The translations under genes and the position numbers were made by a program. The notes under the pieces were generated by a model, which made no database searches, had not been told where the DNA came from, and saw nothing but the letters and a program-made list of their open reading frames with translations. Source: Ditylenchus dipsaci (Eukaryota; Nematoda; Chromadorea; Rhabditida; Anguinidae). Taken from it: a DNA stretch of 64,000 bases. This document shows positions 57,216 through 64,000 of the stretch, piece after piece; within the stretch, counting starts at the first letter, position 1, and each line of letters opens with the position of its first letter. The stretch covers positions 186,001 through 250,000 of the forward strand of contig SADC01001297.1 in NCBI GenBank assembly GCA_004194705.1, written 5' to 3'.

Positions 57216-60200
57216 AAAGTCTCATGAAAATCTGATTGTTCCACCCCCTACGGTCCCTTTTTATCCGAGTGAAGGAGTCAAATCACAACTAATCAGTCCA
57301 ACCTCCACATATTACTACCCCAGCAATCGACCTATTCCTACTCAACAAAGCCAGCAGCCACAATTACCTTTTTAGACCCAAGGGGTCGAAATCAGCCGCC
57401 AAGAGTTCCTCTCTACAACTCACCAAATACGGCCAATCGCCAAATACAGTCTAGTCGATCGAGGCCTTACCCTCCAAACACCAATTCTCACCTCGCTCAA
57501 AGGGCAGCAGAAAGTGGATTTTTTTTTATTAAAAATAGCATTTTTTCGCATTTTAGGTGTGGCTTCTACAAACAGAACACAAAAAAGCTACGACAAGTTA
57601 GCTGATGTATATTCTGCTTCAAGTGACAGCTTTCAATTTGCTGATAATCTTAGGTTTTACATTTTTATAATGCCTTAAACCTTGTTAAACATTAGCATTC
57701 TGTGTGCATCACTGAATATACACGCAGCTCCTTAAAGTATTTTTTATTACAGTTCGCTCTCAATATAAGAGCCCTGATTTTCAAAAAGGGGTGATCTTAT
57801 ACTGAGATTGGCGAATCTTTACAGCAAAAGTTTTAAATTTTACAAAAATGACCGGCCAAATCTAATCCATGCGTTTTTGCCGCACAAAGTGTTGAAAATG
57901 CAATTAAAAAATGGCGGACCCTAGGCGGGAACAAACTTGAAGGGGTTTTTCGCATGTAACAGCACCCATGCGGCAGCGGAATTTATGAACCGTTACATTT
58001 GTAATTAATAACTTGTGGAGAATAATTCTTAAAAAAAAAATTTGTAAATTAAAATTTCTTTTTTAAATTTTAATTTACAATTTAAATTTATCTTTGATTT
58101 TTTAATTGAAGGGCATTTTTCGACAACAATGTGCCTGGATTTGTCTGGACTGTTTTCTCAGTGTTGCAAATTGTGGCTGGCTTGGTGTCTATTTTTGTAG
58201 GTATGGCCATTTGTGTTGTTATCAAATATATACCGTATTTCCTGTAATAAACGCCCCCCCCCTCGTTCAAAATCGTGTTCTTGGCATTGTGTTTTTGACC
58301 CACTTTTTGATTACTTCTCTCAAGCAAATTACCCCTCATTTTGTAGCCAGTGAGATGAGCTACAAAATGAGGGTAATTTGCTTGAGAGAAGTAATCAAAA
58401 AGTGGGTCAAAAACACAACGCCAAGAACACGATTTTGAACGAGGGGGGGGGCGTTTATTACAGGAAATACGGTATATATAAGTAATTCGTTTAATTTTTT
58501 AGGAACTTTTAATTATCCTTGTGCCACATTGAACCGAAAATTCCTCTCTACCTCATTCTCTCTGGTCTTATTATTATCATCAATGGATCTGTCCGTATAT
58601 GCAAGTTTTTTGCTGTTTGATTTTCAAACGTGAAGAAATTATAAGAATTTATTGGTCGTAAAATTTATGTTCTAAAAGTTACTCACCTCATTTCTAAAAT
58701 ATTACCCTAAGCTATATCTGAGACATGGATTTCGAAATTTCAAATAATCGAAATTTCGATTATTTTGGGCGCATTTTTTGCACATTTGTAAATCATGTTT
58801 AAACGACTTCTAAGTAATTTTTATATGCTTAAAACGATTAAAAAGTTGTTTTCTGACACTTTTCCACGTAAAAAATAGATTTTTTGAAAAAAATTCTTTG
58901 GCCAAAATAAGACTTATTGCCTTGGGGGACCAAGGCAAAACACCTTGTATTACAGGATTCTACCGCGTTTTGGTCACTGGAGCTGGGCAAAAATAGTCGC
59001 TTAATGCATTTTTGATCAAGAGTACTTCTCGGAATTATGTCTAAGGTAAGTGAGTGCGCGCATCTCTAACCAACCAAGCCCCTGCAACCCCTTCGGGGGC
59101 GCAGGGGCTTGGTTGCTTGAGGTTGAGATGCGCACACCACATACCTTAGACGCAAATCACTCGAAAGTGACTCTGGATGCATAAAAAATGTATGCATACC
59201 AGAGTTTCTTTATGCGGTAGGCCCCTGTCAATAAAACTATGTTCAACATCTTTCTTTTTACACTAAATTGGTCTATTTTGGTCCTTTCCCACCCTAATAT
59301 GGCCCTAATCCCTTCAAAAAACGGTCAAAATATGTATTTTCGGGTGGTCCCAAAACTCAATTTTTTATTGACTAGAACACAGAAATAATGTGTTTTTCGA
59401 GCTTCTGAGGTGATTTTGGGTCGATATAGGGTGTTTGGAAACACTTTGAAAAAAATTTCATTTGGTGGGGGAGGGGGGGGGGTTGGCTGGTATACTCCGG
59501 TAGCGCCGAGATTTCAAAAAAAAACAAGATACTTTTCAGCCAAAACAAGGCACTTTCTAATGAAAGAAGACAATTTTTAATAAATCAGGGCATATTTCAG
59601 CCAAAAAGAGGCACTTTTCAACAGATCAAGGCACTTTTCAACAAATCAAGGCTCTTTTTAACAAATCAAGGCACATAAAAGCCAAAGCAAGGCACTTTGA
59701 GCCAAAAACAAGGACATTTCGATTCAAAAACAAGGCAGAAAAAAGATTCATCCTAAAACAAAGTTGAGGCTGAAATCTTTTTCCAAAGTCAATCGTTATT
59801 AAAATAAAACACAAATAGCATACTTTTATTTCAAAGACAAAACAACTCCATACAACTCCAATAATGACTTGATACATCAACTTGATACATCTTCCGAAAA
59901 GTAGCTCAAAATTTTCCGAAGAATACCGTTATTATCATGTTTTTCAACATGGGCCGTGGCAAAAGGACACTTCATATGCATTTCATGATCAATAGTCTTG
60001 CTCGGAATCATGTCTAAGGCCCTCTTCGGGCTTGGGGTGAGATGCGCACACCCACATACCTTAGACGCAAATCACTCGAAAGTAACTCTGGATGCATAAA
60101 AATGTATGCATACCAGAGTTTCTTTATGCGGTAGGCCCCAGTCAACAAAACTATGTTCAAATTCCATCTTTTTGAGGTATCCAGGTACCCTTTCAGGTTG

Positions 60201-63200
60201 GATTGCCTCGGGGACCAAGGCAAAAAGTCGAATTTTAGACAAAAAAAAATTTTTTCAAAAAAAACGATTTTTGTGTGGGAAAATGTCAGAAAATGACTTT
60301 CTTATCATTTTAAGCACATAAAAGTTACTTAAGAGTCATTTAAAGGAGCATGCTTTCCTAGTGCAACGGCAATTGTTGATTTTTGAATTCCCGGGGACAT
60401 AAAAAAAATAAAAATAATTATCAAATAATTTGCGCGAAATGTTTTTTAAACGCAAACAATTTTTTCGGCAGCCATTTTTTACTTTTCAATTGAATTTTCG
60501 GTCGGGTTCGCCGACCGCTGTTACTTTGTGCTCGCCCATTTGGTTTTTGTGTGTAACTGGTTGAATTATAGTGACCAGTTCAATAATAGTGGCTATATTT
60601 CTATTTATGTTTTTTTCGTTTCAGATTGTTGAAAGAAAAAGCCACGTTGTTGCCTCGAAAGTAATTAGATAAGTTTTTATTGACTATTTGTCGTCTTTTT
60701 CTTTGTGTGGTTTTTGCGTTTTCAGGTTTACGTGGGATTCTTGTGATCGACTTTGAATTCTGATGCAACAGCAGAAAGATCGAGCAAGTTATTATTTCTT
60801 GGTTTCAGGATACGAGCTGGACCCTCTTTCTACGTAATACTGGCTTCGTAAGAGCATTGAACCGATCGATCAAACACGCGTTGAAAGCTCTCCGTGATAC
60901 TTTGTTTAACGATGAGAAAGCTAAGGATTCTGAAATTTAAATGGTTATTTATGATTTATCAATCATAGGTTTCAGAACACTTCGATCGGGATTGTGGGCA
61001 AGGATCAGCTGTTCAAACTTCTGGCAAAAGAAGTAATTCTAGTGTACCTCCAAGGGCGTTAGTAAGAATTCGGACCTATTATTGTTGTTGCTTCTCAGAA
61101 TAAAATTATTTTTGTTTGTTGTCCTGCTACTTGTTTCTAGTACTTTACACTGTTCTTGTGCTAGCCGGAAGAAGGTTTTTTCATTGTCACTGTTCGATTT
61201 TCACCACGGTACAACACCAAATTGCTTGATTCTCATCACAACTTCCAGTACTTTTAACGTTACCAAAACAAGTGAGTTTGCAATACTCGGATGTTATGAT
61301 TCATTCTATAATTAATGCTTCGCTCATAGTGGCTAGTCGAAGAGTGTACTCACAGTACATGTCGGGGTCGATGCTGCTCACACTCCTTAGTTTAGGTCGA
61401 GGTTGATGTCGCTGAGTGACCTATTATACCTGAAAATAAGAAACATGAAATAGAGCAGGTCACTATGGTAAATAATATGTGACTTATAATCACTTTCGCT
61501 AGGCAGCCTCTTACATGAAGTTGACGTGCTCCGACAGTTATGTTACATAGGCCTAGCCATACTGTCTTGGGATGTAGCACGAAGGCACATAGAAAGTTAC
61601 GCTACGCAGGCATGTGCACGCGCTGTACTTTTAGTGATTTCGGTCAAATTACTTTCATCACAACCCGTGATGGATTTCGAAATTTACGGCCTGAGCATGC
61701 AGGCCCGTGCACATGCCTGACACTAAGACAACACACAATTGGTAACGTCAATAGCTTTCACATAGACGAAAAGAATACATGTGTAGCTACTTTATGAATT
61801 TGACGATCAATCAAGTGATGACTATGCCAAGCCGTATGCAGCGGCAGTGAAAATTCGTTTACAAAAAAAGAGTTACGTGACCAGAGAACCTGAAACAGAA
61901 ACAGTAACTATTAGGCGCCACTGGAATATATCTACCCCAAAAAAACGCTACTGGAATAAACTCCATGCTCTCAATAATTCAGGTTTAGACTCAGGACTTA
62001 GCCATTACTAACAAGGGCTTTTGCACAACCTTTTTTTCAAAAATGGTAGTTTTAGGTACTTTCAAAAAATGATTGAGCGGGGGGGGGGGGGGGTTATTCC
62101 AGTAGCGTTTTTTATGGGGGAGGTTTATATTCCAGTTGAGGTAATGAAGCTAGAAAAAGCAACGGAAAATTAGAGGTTATCATCATGTAACTGTCCATCT
62201 AGTTGTTAGCATTTCAGATCTTACTGGTCCAACTAAAGCTCTCCTACAACCATGATACTGACATGAAAATGCGAAAAATAGTTACCGGAAAACCACCAGT
62301 CAGAAGCATCGATTCGTGTGGACGTCTCCACAGCACTTCAACAGACAGAGAGCACAAGACTGAAGCAACTGCTGAAGGAGAATAGACAAGCCGAGTTTCC
62401 ATCACTAAAAAACTTAACCATAGAAGACGTAAAAAGCTATATGAAGACAAAAGACCTACCGAATCTTGAAGATTTGCTTACTGTGGTTTTATTCAAAAAA
62501 AAAAAGACCTTCGATGAGATTTAGCTGATGACGAGTAGGAGCATCACCAAGCATCATGTTGATAGCTATGTCCTAAAAAGCCAAGAAAGGAAAAGCAAAG
62601 GACGGCAAATAATCGATAAAACTTATCTAATTACTTTTGAGGCAACAACGTGGCTTTTTCTTTCAACAATCTGAAACGAAAAAAACATAAATAGAAATAT
62701 AGCCACTATTATTGAACTGGTCACTATAATTCAACCAGTTACACACAAAAACCAAATGGGCGAGCACAAAGTAACAGCGGGTCGGCGAACCCGACCGAAA
62801 ATTCAATTGAAAAGTAAAAAATGGCTGCCGAAAAAAATTGTTTGCGTTTAAAAAACATTTCGCGCAAATTATTTGATAATTATTTTTATTTTTTTTATGT
62901 CCCCGGGAATTCAAAAATCAACAATTGCCGTTGCAGGAAAGCATGCTCCTTTAAACATGATTTTCCAATAAGTGAAAAATGCGCCCCCCCCCCCCAAGTA
63001 AATAAGTGCCCAGAAAGAGTTCACTGAAAAAAAACTTATTTTAAGATATAATGAGTTTATAGAATACAGAATTCAAGCTAATTAAAAAAGCTATATAATT
63101 GAAAAGCCTAATAATATTTTTTTAAAAAGTTGAAAAAATAGGTGGCCCCTCCCCACCCCCAAAGTAAATAAGTTCCAAATCTTGCGTCAAATTTTTTTTC

Positions 63201-64000
63201 ATCCCGTCCAATTCAAAATTTGTTTTGCTCAAAATGTCCAATCGACGGTAAATTTTATTAAGGCTTATTTTTAAGAGACGTTGGACTGAATTGATTGAAA
63301 ATGCTCTAAACTCAGGGCAAAATTATTGTAGAAAATAGTACAATTTGACGGGGTAAAAATAAATTTGACGAGAGATTCACATATTTTTACGGGTGTTTTC
63401 AAATACAGCCAATATATTTACATCTGAGAGACCTGTTTGAAGTACAGTCGACTCTCCCAATAACGAACCCCCAAAAGTTCGTTCCCACCTTGGGTCCGAC
63501 ACTTTTTTTAGCCTGATTTTTCAAAAAATTTCCTCGTTCTGTTTTGACAGTCTGGTCCCAAATATCGTAAGGATTCCGATTTTACCGATCGTTTTTCAGA
63601 CATCCAAATTTTTTCCTCTAAAAAGCGAAAACTCGATTTAAGGACAGGCTTTTTCAAAAATCCCAGTCCTTAAACCGAGTTTTTGCTTTTTTAGAGAAAA
63701 AGTTTCAGATTTCTGAAAAACGATCCGTAAAATCGGAATCTTTACAATATTTGGGACCAGACTGTCAAAACAGAACTAAGAAAAAATTTAAAAAATCAGG
63801 CTAAAAAAGTGTCGAACCCAAGGTGGGAACGAACTTTTTGGAGGTTCGTTATTGGGAGAGTCGACTGTACATGTTTCTGTCTTTGTAGGCATCCAAATTC
63901 CGACTCCAACCCCTACCACCAGAAACAAAGGGTTCGGTGTGCGCAACCTTTGCCGTTATGCTCTAGAAGGCTCTATTCTTTTCGCCATCTTGGTAATTGT
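57216..64000 (+). CDS. TMEM272-like multi-pass membrane protein, partial (5' start unknown, runs off the right edge)
   Basis: Exons: 57216-57513, 57557-57653, 58112-58200, 58503-58594, 63889 to beyond 64000; junction phases agree. The protein starts with a Pro/Gln/Tyr/Asn-rich cytoplasmic region (ISPTSTYYYPSNRPIPTQQS, later RPYPPNTNSHLAQ), then STNRTQKSYDKLADVYSASS, a membrane span FVWTVFSVLQIVAGLVSIFV, a Cys and IEPKIPLYLILSGLIIIING, and after the last splice RNLCRYALEGSILFAILVI, a third span. The x-C-x-I-x-P-x-IPLYL pattern between spans is typical of TMEM272-type proteins, whose function is poorly known. One T is missing in the T-run at 57369-57373 and one base near 58522. The start codon and earlier exons are not identified. 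Intron 3 is largely a MITE; intron 4 holds a long-TIR element. Confidence 0.7.
57750..57940. mobile_element. Truncated pogo-like MITE
   Basis: Starts CAGTTCGCTCTCAATATAAG and includes GCGGACCCTAGGCGGGAAC of the conserved block, but lacks a proper right end. In the second intron of the TMEM272-like gene. Confidence 0.65.
58231..58474. mobile_element. TACCGTATTTCCTG MITE forming most of an intron
   Basis: Ends TACCGTATTTCCTGTAATAA plus ACGCCCCCCC and GGGGGGGCGT plus TTATTACAGGAAATACGGTA; TATA lies on each side. Core TTGGCATTGTGTTTTTGACC with the hairpin CCCTCATTTTGTAGCC. It occupies 244 of the 302 bases of the intron 58201-58502. Confidence 0.88.
58750..59515. repeat. GC-hairpin foldback element
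   Basis: Core at 59070-59110: CAAGCCCCTGCAACCCC, TTC, GGGGGCGCAGGGGCTTGG. Arms carry GTCTAAGGTAAGTGAGTGCG and CACCACATACCTTAGACGC. Right end GGTATACTCCGGTAGCGCC after a G-run. Arms extend as in the VPS37 intron copy. Confidence 0.85.
59516..60341. repeat. CAAGGCACTTTTCAACA tandem words and partial foldback copy
   Basis: 59540-59730 has about eight copies of an AAGGCACTTTTCAACAAATC-like unit. 59860-60130 is a partial GC-hairpin family copy almost identical to 20030-20300, including CTTGATACATCAACTTGATA. Confidence 0.65.
60809..61062 (+). pseudogene. Proteasome alpha-1 subunit (PSMA1) C-terminal fragment captured in a long-TIR element
   Basis: Two pieces match the C-terminal part of PSMA1. 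At 60809-60952 one frame reads YWLRKSIEPI where PSMA1 has a TYLE-RH helix, and the next reads IKHALKALRDTLFNDEKAKD, matching its LVKHGLRALRETL-AE segment; a frameshift lies between. At 60976-61062, after a TTTCAG acceptor, NTSIGIVGKDQLFKLLAKEV continues to a stop; N-x-SIGIVGKD is the PSMA1 signature. An in-frame stop precedes the intron. The N-terminal catalytic-core fold of the subunit is absent, so it cannot make a normal proteasome subunit. Retained introns mean it was captured as DNA, not as a retrocopy. Confidence 0.72.
61913..62140. mobile_element. Nested GGCGC(C/T)ACTGGAATA foldback
   Basis: Left GGCGCCACTGGAATATATC followed by CGCTACTGGAATAAAC; right TTATTCCAGTAGCG after a 15-base G-run, then GGTTTATATTCCAGT. 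The terminal word occurs twice in each arm. Confidence 0.75.
63000..63444. other. Repeat remnants, no gene
   Basis: Short GTAAATAAGT and GGTAAAAATAAATTTGACG words relate to the arms of the 23692 foldback. No coding signal. Confidence 0.4.
63445..63867. mobile_element. pogo/Tc1-like MITE, word CCCAATAACGAACC
   Basis: Ends CAGTCGACTCTCCCAATAAC and GTTATTGGGAGAGTCGACTG with TA outside. Conserved GTTCGTTCCCACCTTGGGTC block and TGTTTTGACAGTCTGGTCCC. Central hairpin ATTTAAGGACAGG / CCCAGTCCTTAAAC. It ends 21 bases before the last exon in the window, so it supplies the acceptor-proximal intron sequence. Confidence 0.88.

Larger units (their letters stand above)
60342..62952. mobile_element. 2.6-kb DNA element with about 330-base terminal inverted repeats
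   Basis: Ends AAAGGAGCATGCTTTCC and GGAAAGCATGCTCCTTT. Arms 60342-60678 and 62624-62952 are nearly identical reverse complements (for example GCCACGTTGTTGCCTCGAAAG mirrored by CTTTTGAGGCAACAACGTGGC). No transposase domain was recognised. The interior holds a proteasome PSMA1 fragment, a nested GGCGC-family element at 61913-62140 and a Lys-rich 68-codon ORF ending at 62524 (LPNLEDLLTVVLFKKKK). Lies in intron 4 of the TMEM272-like gene. Confidence 0.85.

Noticed and set aside
58201..58250. Extension of the TMEM272-like exon through GMAICVVIKYIPYFL
   Set aside because: It reads into the MITE end and stops. Splicing from GTATGG at 58201 to 58503 joins conserved sequence in phase (FVGTFNYPC), so this is intron.

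Overview
The window is AT-rich metazoan DNA with spliced genes and very many inverted-repeat transposons. I read it as an invertebrate, most likely a nematode. The grounds are a MOLO-1-type membrane protein (the family is best known from C. elegans), introns of 40-60 bases beside TE-swollen introns of several kb, and splice-acceptor-like sequence a few bases upstream of several start codons, as expected under trans-splicing. The Pins/LGN homologue keeps full TPR and GoLoco sets, unlike the reduced C. elegans GPR-1/2, so a lineage distant from Caenorhabditis is plausible. The species is not established.

Layout. 96-1009 is ribosomal protein S5 (uS7). 3764-5811 is the ESCRT-I subunit VPS37. 10546-11247 is a five-exon gene with a mitochondrial-looking N-terminus that I cannot name. 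13708-16660 is a nested transposon block: a foldback element holding a hAT element with an exact 8-bp target duplication, and inside that a hAT transposase remnant and an intron-bearing histone H2B-like sequence. 18622-44975 is a 12-exon Pins/LGN (GPSM2) homologue whose introns reach 8.7 kb and are packed with MITEs. 49256-51290 is a MOLO-1-like TPM-domain membrane protein. 52917-55575 is a second composite block with another hAT remnant and a captured-looking membrane-protein exon. 57216 to the right edge is a TMEM272-like multi-pass membrane gene; one of its introns is mostly MITE and another holds a 2.6-kb long-TIR element carrying the C-terminal part of proteasome subunit PSMA1.

The unusual part is the repeats. 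Many elements share fixed outer motifs (CAG...CTG with 8-bp target duplications, or CAGTCGA...TCGACTG with TA duplications). Just inside, each copy has its own short sequence word, repeated in both arms and different from the word in related copies. A second theme is gene capture: H2B and PSMA1 pieces lie inside terminal-inverted-repeat elements.

Caution: six of the gene-like loci show small frame breaks (mostly one missing base) inside otherwise intact exons, while splice phases elsewhere fit. That pattern suggests residual assembly indels rather than wholesale pseudogenisation. The genes are independent; no operon-like organisation is visible.
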